In this document: piece after piece, positions 34,301 to 41,600 of the stretch
Position numbering within the stretch: position 1 is the stretch's first letter
Layout of the letters: every line of letters begins with the position of its first letter
Virus record (IMG/VR): IMGVR_UViG_3300022074_007082
Coordinates: 1-60,316 of that record
Source of the DNA: a virus
DNA: 60,316 nt
Direction: 5' to 3' (one strand)
Program-made: the position numbers and the translations under genes
Notes under the pieces: model-generated
Told to the model about the DNA's origin: nothing
Databases searched by the model: none
Seen by the model: the letters and a program-made list of their open reading frames with translations, nothing else

Positions 34301-34410
34301 ACAAGAATGTGACCAAAGCGTTCAACCTCACCAAAGCGCAGCTTAAAGACCTCATCAAAAAGACTACAAACTTTGTTGGTCCTCAAATGTACAAAAAACC
34401 TTTTGTGTAA
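25387..34410 (+). CDS. Giant virion structural protein (3007 aa) with SH3-like and Ig-like modules
   Basis: This is a single uninterrupted frame of 3007 codons in the tail block, surely a virion component. Residues about 1198-1272 resemble a bacterial SH3 module (IYSKPSARSTILGYV, then a beta strand and RIRILD), a typical cell-wall-binding fold. Residues about 1829-1862 form a strongly hydrophobic leucine-rich helix (AALKKLLELLLAQLILALIQ) flanked by CPELSCPEG. Residues about 2184-2298 look beta-rich and Ig-like. The N-terminal 1200 residues are aromatic-rich and unrecognised. It ends just before a late promoter. It may be the central baseplate or tape-measure-like protein; position between the spike gene and gp25 favours a baseplate role. 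Confidence 0.75.
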   Translation: MSLAQSAYFKAKPKQNVKVKAIASIELPFYEGSAKGDYYAANSIPSNGVPRKLTKNGVLYSDGASSPVNTTSWMNPSSEYGFRTPEEQYVYRYGTEYSGNNIAGDASSNKVSFEAIYCEWDKYKFSNFVIESLVGKALTQAIAYNYFGYPISNVSRRIDLDYDNEQDIAWGFGRMPNLGSADPLEPVPVEDMNMNAGSIGGFITLRNNGADISAALTGINPVTVANDITILDENTNDDVYSRYVKMLGAYRKGGTTFVKADEFVQYYTNSHIFEIRDYPVNQPSLFGTPPVFGGKNNSGTKENNPSLGEHEDFESGRSPDENYLFIKKLDAEGSLGLISVDLSDSSTLKSIQDKASEKYNNVYQPVGKTQARMWYPSFQTSLSSSPLYVTMGGSDGIKRSDWYFDSVNLTHDNQSPDGEPASLTEEEGYNANFKTSNLVSMFKLVPAGIPQEERDKFVKNPHFTLNHILPKMMEYVAKVVPQNPRFAGPKPASVEPGAKTFKPYLSWFESATVKEADIETNDVDSSELEEENYYSGCSPIQVHRVVSGSFFEFQTGRKYINAPYLARDPRPEVVLNGELTPNSKYEKLGTQEKRVANDKYSIGYFKKSTSQPPQVNIDYASKFGLWNNDWIGGYAAKYYKKDGTSQNDSTVPPNSEGYSTFTSVRPGGFMVLPRNTRTIKSMLNSLPTQNFYGLEAIAEAIDNGAQSFELTKLASDLWLSYHFATKPNGMGFTDNLPAYYSDAIRTTFADWDNEAKWVDLTFTLNTLYDQKVVNGSDIQYFPSPSIEDVDPAELYGSKFSLFNDVKPLLFSANNTNYINKQQGYAGRPKVSTGLQDPGIHSFDQFLNSQSIQDERGANVPVKVRRVSQLEFPIWNWKRGGGEGWADLDSINWPSLIEDPANSNSPYATSGFNTWKKYVEQQPALLEQARECVPNWVKSLRIYPTVKEDALKYGFIPNTLPITKQKIIFKSEWDLDDAIKKLGEGSGNGNIFEDYFWSFEDQFSNNSLENMDLASQQQDYLAQAYSSDITSLKSYKSSDNIEDACHPWMTLNFEIDNNINSDKYRTAVDNLNVTLTYAVELEIDEPKLVLDLVKMGIVGLAGTSAQYVELGIDLQELFDTVGGSNTLYSESLLSGYEAYNASSNPNAGSPVDFGAFPSVLHSSDISFEAQKAALEAQPIINEKIAEAKKKYPEIDNPINSYIWLKDSSKKTAIYSKPSARSTILGYVDNFTTVRVLKEWVNGVGDFNRIRILDETTGEMNKKLGYVAPEILEPAVEDFFFSTGISDGKGVFDNGSPKLSLKQTQIKDMSEMARAVVPTWWKQTEPYYYLQDGEYWHTVELFGEDCVIDDTDLEAKKEVAMQIGLRQLFDFYGKKYTDSTINKFAKSYLAARIDGYILDMRPGSSIKFLLKVGGIYFNAIPNKKRSLNSLKKNTPYKIGLNQQFYENHLVQALYGLNRIYLDIATSEYTLRGINFIKEIERLEQVPLLLKRMLAVNNVDVTTSEENTIELGFDYSFKLIYISYIERSTGKERILDVGYGYFTSLNPINNPNTMSLFYNHRALRNPLLKWRDAVNKYFINPKPQIIKKNTPSKADPSANNVCGPLTYNLPGWRDILGPIAANLDKQLALDPRFDLGSFQFSLYKYLPPCPKPPSGVGDTFLYGEYEINQEKEFFTNLEALTQIEKAFDLDNAKEYVGDWFSSADAIDDIRAKIFDLEDVEKYMGSLFGTNMSEIITNIYSRICKCFLDIAGIDTVTLPNLELDANAGSIGANLNPSNILDPNTEIGQIQNPSASGVNPFSDPGKDFDAENLFCSFCIEIPSFFLRLPTTNIMDVIVAALKKLLELLLAQLILALIQALLDILLTCPELSCPEGERNVRDYGANNLADIFTEDSTGTPVPAFFQGCGLIIDDQQLTADEVLAFMDTISRRLTSGECLSLITGGINDAMMKVAKEEIAKYPGIQNQLDNEAKIEDFFACAGIGLPPETVAQLEDDILNKYKDPEVCSNILNDAKEKLAERCGASDLLDASVDNALNFDIDKYKKLADAIRKNQNLSNDIPSLFGDCFGNQGVLSGLPNPALDFAVEQSVEAIVEPVRRAMKRELFNLTKPILDLNSSSSSPIATQAALVNHSPKIADMKRSNSMANAIELCSLHSGLPAASTAMIIAPGAGIPIAIAALSTFPSFTGDTTFKDVVFGANIKVNKNLQLESADETLPIDVVLADLGDNIIIQTPQDLDNEGATARITVPINEATGESMQLQLLPASTDDDGNIIYTDNYSLTLTVKDTLGVEGLDTIQLIPKDNQLPDQLVNHLQDYSVDTTSKSPPQAQYFAELVLSNLEKDSGSDGLTEEFRTFLKETLENDIYWTIWRASLDYMADSLADCELLREYELNRQDEFIGFNPFLFIPGLAVVIGLAGATTSVGQEEANLFYGGKFLRKEMTNLDMQSYGDTDGIINIEKLKKTIKDNYDFSRAHDPNSEQMGMPHYAILQGLMSGLIQLFVGEIFVRGIVPLSKFPIDVMTSEEYTVEIIYRNMSEWLNTGSPEFKVKFVKIMREIFKPCNSKTILFVSDTPDDETAGIPGTATGFEKDYRIESWEDGLRFLIRQEMYGPAKFIKNKLASFKTSSGTSIAPANPVTAITYGKMLSVPDGAFQREQDNNSLFSGEKKEAFKNGKLFLQYYFEVVDWEPEDEQYNAAVAQRDESLKGILSEDNFVELISRLCGIPTGFPQNYESNNAILTKSPEGDTASDDLDLPFKDLFKEINFGLRMCYGAIQTTQTETPGGKPILEDQNPKISNFINKIKEFVNLGDGEILFLNENEQSPSLTPQYVPGPQDDIFKFSKLTKSLLLAEDFRGFAEYGVDTPESNALGATWEVIDPLYTVVLPLFTQKVRIAGEGSYEGGYPLFNSNTATLNYLADQFRLFTASAASGTGYPSKVMNKLSLDFFTSPEYEGIFRYAIPIPKMASMLTVHNVAIASKDKNVTKAFNLTKAQLKDLIKKTTNFVGPQMYKKPFV

Positions 34411-34441
34411 ACTTAAACGGTTAAAAAATATACATAAAGTT

Positions 34442-34450
34442 CTATTTATA
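34442..34450 (+). promoter_or_regulatory. Candidate late promoter (CTATTTATA)
   Basis: CTATTTATA lies in the 59-base gap between the giant structural gene and the gp25 gene, matching the motif at 48404 and 56827 exactly. With T4 geometry the start of transcription would be near 34456, giving a 14-nt leader that includes a GAGG ribosome binding site 7 nt before the ATG at 34470. Confidence 0.65.
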
Positions 34451-34469
34451 GGAAAAGCGAGGACTTCAT

Positions 34470-34868
34470 ATGGCTTATTATTCTCCACACCTACCTCTTA
34501 CCAGAGACAAGACAAATGGCTATAAATTAACAGAAACTTTGAAAGAGGTGGTAAAGCAAAATTTTAAAATGTTATTGTTGACAATGCCGGGGGAAAGAAT
34601 CATGATCCCCGAATTTGGCGCTGGTCTGTACCAATATTTGTTTGAGAATGTAACTCCAGAACTAAGACAAAAGATAGAGGCTAGAATTAGAGAACAAACG
34701 GGTCAGTATATGGCATTTATAAAAATAAGAAACCTAGATATACAAGAAGGCTCAGACGAATACGGAAAAGCAATTTCTAATTCCTTGTTTGTGACAATAG
34801 AATACTTTATAGATTCATTGTCCGAAGTTGATGTTCTGAACTTGACAGTATCCCAACAAAATGTTTGA
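34470..34868 (+). CDS. 25: Baseplate wedge subunit gp25 (GPW/gp25 family)
   Basis: The 132-residue protein matches T4 gp25 in length and plan: an N-terminal extended segment, then helix LKEVVKQNFKMLLLTMPGERIMIPEFGAGLYQYLFE containing the family motif P-G-E-R-x-x-x-P-x-F-G-x-G-L. A helix with repeated Arg/Lys (RIREQTGQYM) and a beta C-terminus follow. gp25 starts assembly of the wedge and contacts gp6 and the sheath initiator ring in the contractile baseplate. It is preceded by a late promoter and a GAGG ribosome binding site, and followed within 48 bases by the gp6-like gene, the classic wedge gene pair. High confidence. Confidence 0.93.
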   Translation: MAYYSPHLPLTRDKTNGYKLTETLKEVVKQNFKMLLLTMPGERIMIPEFGAGLYQYLFENVTPELRQKIEARIREQTGQYMAFIKIRNLDIQEGSDEYGKAISNSLFVTIEYFIDSLSEVDVLNLTVSQQNV

Positions 34869-34916
34869 TATTCAATATTTATTACTACTTATTAAAACAA
34901 AGGAAATACTTTTCAT

Positions 34917-36719
34917 ATGAAGACAAGAAGAACAAACATTCCTCCAATAAATTACACAAGTAGGGACTTTGGAACAATCAAAGAGGACTTGGTGTCTTAT
35001 GCCAAAAGATATTACCCTGATACGTTTCAAGATTTTAGTGAGGCTTCCTTTGGTTCCTTGATGTTAGATATGACTGCGTATGTTGGCGATGTTGTATCTT
35101 TTTACCTAGACTATCAAGTAAATGAGTCTTTTCTAGATTCTGCGGTTGAAAACCAAAATATTAATCGACTAGCAAGGCAGATGGGCTATAGACAATCTGG
35201 CACATCGGTGTCAGAGGGAATAGTAACAGTTTATATAATAGTACCAGCATCAAGCACGGGAATAAGTCCTGACTTGAGATACGCCCCTGTTTTAAGAAAT
35301 GGGACAAAATTTACCTCATCTACTGGCGTAACTTTTACCCTAATTGAAGATATCGATTTCGGAAATTCAGAAAACGAAACTATAGCTGCCGCAGTAAATG
35401 CAACGACAACCTTGCCAACGAGCTATGCAATTAAAGCAAGGGGAAGAATCAGGTCTGGAGAATTAAAGGTAGAATATTTTAGTGTTGGAGAATATGTAAG
35501 ATATCCAAAATTTACTTTAGCAGATAACTTTATAACTGAGATTGTCGACGTTTTTGATTCTGCTGGAAATAGATACTTCGAAGTAGATTACTTGTCCCAA
35601 GATACTGTTTACTCGCCAATCATAAATAGAGGCAATGACAGCAACAATGTGCCATATATTATGAAGCCCAAAGTCGTACCAAGGAGATTCGTTACAGAAT
35701 TCCAAGGAAATAGAACAACAATTCAATTTGGACACGGATCAGAAGAGAATCTAACATCAGATGTAGTGTCGGACCCGTACAACGTGGTCTTAGATATGCA
35801 TGGCAAAAATTATGTTACAGATAAATCCTTTGACCCAACAAGCCTAATCGAAACAGATAGCTTAGGCGTTGCCCCATCGAACACAACTTTGACAGTTATT
35901 TATCGCTCAAACAATAGCCAGAATGTAAATATCTCAGCTAATTCTTTAGAATCATTGGCTGATGTTGATATTAGGTTTAAAAATGCAAATACGCTACAGG
36001 ACTCAATTATTAGAGACGCTATATCTTCCTTAGAGTATGAGAATGAGGAGCCTATTGTCGGCAATGTGGATGCAATTGGGGCAGAGGAAATAAGACAGAG
36101 AGCGTATGGATTGTATGCAGCACAAAACCGAGCCGTAACAAAAGAAGACTATAAGGCTATAATATACAAAATGCCTTCAAAATTTGGTGCGATAAAGAAG
36201 TGCAATCTGGTACAGGATAAAGATTCTTTCAAGAGAAACCTTAATTTGTACGTAGTTTCGGAAAATTCGAATGGAAATCTAATAACAACGCCACAAACTT
36301 TAAAAAACAATTTAAAAACTTGGATCTCAAACTATAAAATGATTAATGATACAGTTGATATATTAGATGGGAAAATTGTTAATATCGGCATTGAATACGA
36401 AATAATGGTAGATAGCGAAGAGAACAGGTTCTCGGCTTTAGACTTATCTAACAGGGTTTTGGCAAACAGATTTTCCAGAAAGTTTGACTTTGGAGAGCCA
36501 CTAATGTTTTCTGATATTCTTCAAGCGCTTAAAAACATACCAAATGTTTTAGATGTGGGGCAGGTAAGAATAGTCAAACGGTCTGGCTCGCAATACTCAA
36601 GTATTGATTTTAACATACAAAGGTATACTAGTGCAGATGGTAGATCAATAATGCCACCAGAAGATTTCATTTTCGAAATTAAAATACCAAGTTCAGATAT
36701 AAGAGGCACCGTAATTTAA
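34917..36719 (+). CDS. 6: Baseplate wedge subunit gp6 (baseplate J-like)
   Basis: The 600-residue protein belongs to the gp6/baseplate J family. The N-terminal PPINYTSRDFGTIKEDLVSYAKRYYP and SFGSLMLDMTAYVGDVVSFYLDYQVNE blocks are highly characteristic (helical J domain start). A central beta region carries PVLRNGTKFTSSTGVTFTL, and the C-terminal helical part shows NRAVTKEDYKAIIYKMP (A-V-T-x-x-D-Y motif). In T4, gp6 dimers form the inner ring of the baseplate. T4 gp6 is 660 residues, so this is near full length. A 48-base gap after gp25 contains an AGGAAA ribosome binding site and a weaker ATATTTATT motif at 34875. It ends in a TAATG overlap with the next gene. Confidence 0.92.
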   Translation: MKTRRTNIPPINYTSRDFGTIKEDLVSYAKRYYPDTFQDFSEASFGSLMLDMTAYVGDVVSFYLDYQVNESFLDSAVENQNINRLARQMGYRQSGTSVSEGIVTVYIIVPASSTGISPDLRYAPVLRNGTKFTSSTGVTFTLIEDIDFGNSENETIAAAVNATTTLPTSYAIKARGRIRSGELKVEYFSVGEYVRYPKFTLADNFITEIVDVFDSAGNRYFEVDYLSQDTVYSPIINRGNDSNNVPYIMKPKVVPRRFVTEFQGNRTTIQFGHGSEENLTSDVVSDPYNVVLDMHGKNYVTDKSFDPTSLIETDSLGVAPSNTTLTVIYRSNNSQNVNISANSLESLADVDIRFKNANTLQDSIIRDAISSLEYENEEPIVGNVDAIGAEEIRQRAYGLYAAQNRAVTKEDYKAIIYKMPSKFGAIKKCNLVQDKDSFKRNLNLYVVSENSNGNLITTPQTLKNNLKTWISNYKMINDTVDILDGKIVNIGIEYEIMVDSEENRFSALDLSNRVLANRFSRKFDFGEPLMFSDILQALKNIPNVLDVGQVRIVKRSGSQYSSIDFNIQRYTSADGRSIMPPEDFIFEIKIPSSDIRGTVI

Positions 36720-38665
36720 TGGCTATTAAAAAATATATTGCTAACGCTGACAACACAATAAGTAACGCTTTCAAGGTAGACCTCCAAACTAGAGGTACAG
36801 GCTCAAATATGGGCGCAGCAGATGTCCTAGAGGCGTTCTATATCTCAGGTCAAGTATCATCCTCCTCTGGGTTATCTTCAGAAAAATCAAGAATTCTTGT
36901 TCAATTTGATATAGATAAGATGAACGAGGATAGGACGAACGGGCTAATACCACTTAGTGGAAACGTTTCATGGTATCTCAATATGTATAACGCCCCTCAC
37001 GCTTATACTTTGCCAAAAGATTTTAAAATGGTTATTAAAGTCTCTTCTGGTTCTTGGCAAGAGGGATATGGTTTGGATATGGATAACTATACAGACCAAA
37101 CATACGAAGGGACTGGATCTAACTGGATAAGAAAAGGCGCAGCAGGCGATGGTAACTCCACTTGGTTAACCGAGGGTGGTGATTTCGCAGAAAGTCTTCT
37201 ATCCCCAGCCTATACTGCTTCCTTTGCTGACGGTACAGAAGATTTATCTGTTGATATTAGCGATATTGTTGAAGACTGGATGACCGGCGGCGCTGCGGCT
37301 ATAGGAAATTTTCAAGTTACCTCAACAGGCTCTCTGCCATCTGTTTTTAACGGCGCAGAGTTTACATTAAAAGATTCCCAAGGCACTTCGGTAACTTATA
37401 CTTTTGATACCTCAACCACTACCAGTGCTGGAAGCACTATCGGCTTATCTGGTGCAAATTCAAAAACAAAGATCCAGCAAGCGATCAGAGACGCAGTTAA
37501 CAACACAGGCGTATTGAGGATGTCAGCAGCCGATGATGAGAGCGCCTCCCCCGTAGTAGGCAACAATCTGACTATGGACGATATTGGATTGGCAGGCAAC
37601 AATGTCGGAGGATTGGGAGATATAGACATAACAGGCTCTAATGTCCCCGGAGCATTGCTACTTATAGGTTTAGAATTTGTAAACGGCACAGGAATACCCA
37701 ACTACGGACTGGGAGTATTCTTGTCTTCAAGTTTTGAAACAGGCGAAAAAAGCAATTACACCAAAAAGTTCTTTTCTAGAACTAGCGAGTATTTCTTTAA
37801 GAGACCAGCTCTGGAAGCCAGGTGGGATTCTTCGGAGAAAGATAATGCTGCTAACTTTGTTCTTAGCAGCTCTTTAGCCACCGGAGAAGACAACCTAAAC
37901 ACCTTATATCTATACAATTATGTTAAAGGTAAGCTGCAAAATATCCCAGCCAACGCATCTCATACAAATCCATCAGTCAATATGAAGGTGAGCTTATATT
38001 CAAACTCTGTTGGCAACATTCATGATAAATTAAAATTACCCAAAGGCGGTGACGTTGCTAGTACAAACGACACAAATGCAGTGGGAGGCATTATTTCGAC
38101 AGGCGTATACACAGCTTCTTTAGCTATGAGCCACTCTGAAGGAACAGCCGGATTTTCAGGCTCTGTATATGCTATGTGGCATTATAATGACTTAGTGACA
38201 TATCACACTAGCTCTGAGATATCTGTATTCAAGTTGAACGCATCAAATTATAACCCTGATCCTGACTATGTTACATCTATAGACAATTTAAAAGCAAATT
38301 ACTCAAGAGACGAACAAGCAAGATTCAGGTTGTTTGTTAGATCGAAAAACTGGAGCCCAAATAATTATACGGTTGTTCAGGCAGAACCCGCGAGTGAAGT
38401 TATAGAAGATGCTTATTATAAATTATACAGAACTGTAGACGATTATTGCGTAATTCCTTTTGGAACCGGCTCTGCTACGTATCCACAGGCTAATGACTCA
38501 AAAGGATCATATACGAGATTATCTTACGATATTTCTGGTAATTATTTTGATTTAGATATGGATCTATTGCAGTCTGGTTACGAGTATGGTTTAAAGTTTG
38601 CTTATTATCTAAACGGATCCTACAGAGAACAGAAAGAAGTATTTAAGTTTAAGGTTGAAGATTAA
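36719..38665 (+). CDS. Virion structural protein with DNRLRE-like domain and an inserted beta domain
   Basis: The 648-residue protein begins with a beta-rich DNRLRE-like region (ILVQFDIDKM, SVDISDIVEDWMTG), the pattern of repeated strand-turn domains for surface fibres. Between residues about 193 and 320 a Thr/Gly/Ser-rich segment (AEFTLKDSQGTSVTYTFDTS through IQQAIRDAVNNTG) interrupts the parent domain, which resumes at GLGVFLSSSFETGE. The C-terminus ends in KFKVED. It follows gp6 by TAATG overlap and precedes the 3238-residue gene in the same way, so the three are translationally coupled. It is likely a wedge or baseplate periphery protein (T4 gp7/gp8-region equivalent), inferred from position. 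Confidence 0.75.
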   Translation: MAIKKYIANADNTISNAFKVDLQTRGTGSNMGAADVLEAFYISGQVSSSSGLSSEKSRILVQFDIDKMNEDRTNGLIPLSGNVSWYLNMYNAPHAYTLPKDFKMVIKVSSGSWQEGYGLDMDNYTDQTYEGTGSNWIRKGAAGDGNSTWLTEGGDFAESLLSPAYTASFADGTEDLSVDISDIVEDWMTGGAAAIGNFQVTSTGSLPSVFNGAEFTLKDSQGTSVTYTFDTSTTTSAGSTIGLSGANSKTKIQQAIRDAVNNTGVLRMSAADDESASPVVGNNLTMDDIGLAGNNVGGLGDIDITGSNVPGALLLIGLEFVNGTGIPNYGLGVFLSSSFETGEKSNYTKKFFSRTSEYFFKRPALEARWDSSEKDNAANFVLSSSLATGEDNLNTLYLYNYVKGKLQNIPANASHTNPSVNMKVSLYSNSVGNIHDKLKLPKGGDVASTNDTNAVGGIISTGVYTASLAMSHSEGTAGFSGSVYAMWHYNDLVTYHTSSEISVFKLNASNYNPDPDYVTSIDNLKANYSRDEQARFRLFVRSKNWSPNNYTVVQAEPASEVIEDAYYKLYRTVDDYCVIPFGTGSATYPQANDSKGSYTRLSYDISGNYFDLDMDLLQSGYEYGLKFAYYLNGSYREQKEVFKFKVED

Positions 38666-41600
38666 TGGCTAAGAAAACAAAAGATCTTTTTAGAAAAAAG
38701 TATCCATCGAGAGCATCTATGTATGCTTCAAAAAACCTATTGTCTTCAAGTTCTGATAGTGTAGGGCGAGAAGTGGAGTCTGCTTTGTATACAGAGCAGT
38801 TCATAAAAGACAGAGACAGATACAAGCCAAATATTGATTTTACTGATCCTAGCAATTTTGTAAGGTTTGGTTCTGCAAAAGAATATTACGAAAAATCAAT
38901 TGAAAACATCTACAAGACGTATCCATACGATGGATCCTTAAAGGAAAAGCTTGAGTGGCATAACTCATCTTCATATTTTGATAATTATTTCTTCGAGTAT
39001 GAATACCCGAGAACAAACGGATATATATCAATTGGTCAAAACTGGACTGCTGACAGCACTACGGCGGAAGATGCCGTAGATAAAATTGTAGCTGCTTCTT
39101 CGCCACAGTATATTAGCATCCAAGGTGGTCCACATGGACCTCAAGCGCCAGCATATGATCCGAACTATGATAAAGCTCTCACATATAAAAGACCAGAGCA
39201 TAAAGCAAATATATTTGATTCTGAGATCAATCAAAAGCAAAACTTGACTATTGATGGCACTACGGGGAATACTGTAGAATTTTGGCTAAAGCTACCAACA
39301 AACTCTCCAACTGGGCAAGATTCTCCTTCTTATGCGTATTTTGATCTCTGGAATGAGAGCACAGACAAGACATCTTCTGGGGAATACGGAAGGCTTTTGG
39401 TTGAGACAAGATTAGACAAGACTCTTGATGGGACATATACAGATGATTCGTTATTCCATATTACTTATATGTCCGGTAACAGTGGAGCCGAGCGTTCCCC
39501 CATTGGACCTACCAGTTTATTAACTAGCCAAAATATAACCCTAACTGATTGGAATCACTACGCATTTGTTGCAAAAAATAATCCAACTGGCTCTAATCAC
39601 TTATTGTTTGATCTATATATTAATGGATATCAGGTTGACACAGTTCATACCGGATCTCAAATTTCCGAAGTCAGAACAGGTCCGTTTAACGCAAACATCG
39701 GAGCTTATAGATACAATCCAGCTAGCAATCTAGCTGTTGCCAATGGAGAAGGAAGTATATCTGGATCTTTCTTTGACGAATTTAGATTCTGGAAAAAAAG
39801 TAGAAATCAAAAAGATATCGCATTGTATTGGTTCACGCAGATTGGCGGTGGGACAAACACAGATTATGGATTAAAAAACTCAAAGTATACAGGTTCTTTA
39901 AATCCTGTTGACTTGGGGGTTTATTACAAGTTCAATGAAGGGATTGTAGGCTCTGGTCTAGATAGCACAGTCTTGGATTACTCTGGTCGAGTGTCCAATG
40001 GTACATATAACAACTACTCATTCACCAGCACAATGCCAGAATTGAGATTTACTTCATCAGCTATGGTGGAGTCAAATGCGTCAGACAGAGAATTCAAGGA
40101 TCCAATCTTATATTCAATTCACCCAACTGTTGCCGACTTAAAGACTGAAATAACAGCTAAAGGTATCGAGTACGACTCTAAAAACTCAATGTCTCTGTAC
40201 AATATGATGCCTATGTGGATTCTCGACGATGACGAAGAGAAAGATAAAAAGACTGTCAAAAAGCTAACACAAATTATGGCTAGCTATTTTGATGAGCTTT
40301 TCATTCAAACAGAAAGACTCAATAAACTAAAAGATGAAACATACATAAGCGGTAGTGTTTCTGGCAGCATATACAAGCCTCTCCCATTTGCAGATAAATT
40401 ATTGCACTCTAGGGGTTTCATGACCACTGAATTGTTTGCAAATGCTTCTGTTTTGGAATCTTTAGCCAATAGAGACGAGACAAAAGAATTCAAATCAGAG
40501 TTGGTAAATGTAAAAAACCAAATTTACACGAACATATACAACAATCTAAATTTTATAACAAAAGCTAAGGGTACTGAAAAGTCGATTAGAAATCTTTTGA
40601 GATGTTATGGAATTGATGACAACATATACGCTCTTTCGTTTTATGCTAATAATTCTGACATAACCTTAAATCAGTCTATTACCCCCAAGATAATAAGAAA
40701 GAATTATGTAAACTTTGCAACAGCTAGCAATCAAGGGGCTTTAGTATACCAATCTACAGCCTCTTCGAACGCTAATTCTGTTATGTACATCACAGGAAGC
40801 ACAAACGCGGCTTCGGGTTTTGACAATGATTTAGGATTTACTCTGGAAGCAGAAGTTATATTCCCTAGAGAACTAGCAATTGATAATCCAAAGAAGGGAG
40901 AAACGGAATATACTCCAATATCGGCATCTTTGTTTGGGATGCATTCAGTGCCCTTAGTTCAGTCCAATGAAGCAGACACAACTTGGTCAACCACAGATTA
41001 CGCCAGTTTGCAGGTATATGCAGTTAGAGAAAGAAATTCTGGAATTTATCCGAGTAACAATGAAGATCAAATCAAGTTTGTATTAACTGGTACAAATGTT
41101 AACGCCTCCACAGAAGCTTCCATACCATTTTTAACTTCAAGTGTGTACAGCGATGTTTACGAAGGCGAAAAATGGAACTTCGCTGTAAAAGTATATCCTA
41201 CTAAGTATCCAAATCTAGGAGCCGTATCAGGAACGTCCGGTCACACAGTAGAATTTCAAGGTATTAATACACAAGCAGATACAGTTATAAATCACTTTGT
41301 TTTAACGGGTAGCGTTTCTAACGGAACAAATGTGCTGAGTGATAAAAAGAGGGTCTACATAGGGTCTCATAGGACAAATTATACAGGATCCCTGATTGTA
41401 GGCACTAACGTTCGAATGTCATCTTGTAGATATTGGGCAATCCCCCTAGAAACTCAAGAATTGATATCTCATGCTATTGACGCCACAAATTATGGTGTTT
41501 TTAACCCCGCCCAAAGTGCATATTTGTTTCAAGAATATGGAGTAAATATACCAAAGATTAGAACTCTGGCTTTGCATTGGGATTTTAATCAAAACACCGG

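Noticed and set aside
34411-34469. Rho-independent terminator between the giant gene and gp25
   Set aside because: I see no inverted repeat followed by a T run in this gap. The same holds for the gaps at 22256, 48382 and 56799, so no terminators are called.
34874-34883. AATATTTATT before the gp6-like gene as a fifth late promoter
   Set aside because: It lacks the leading C and the final A of the CTATTTATA motif, and gp6 is only 48 bases from gp25, so read-through is sufficient. Kept as weak similarity only.
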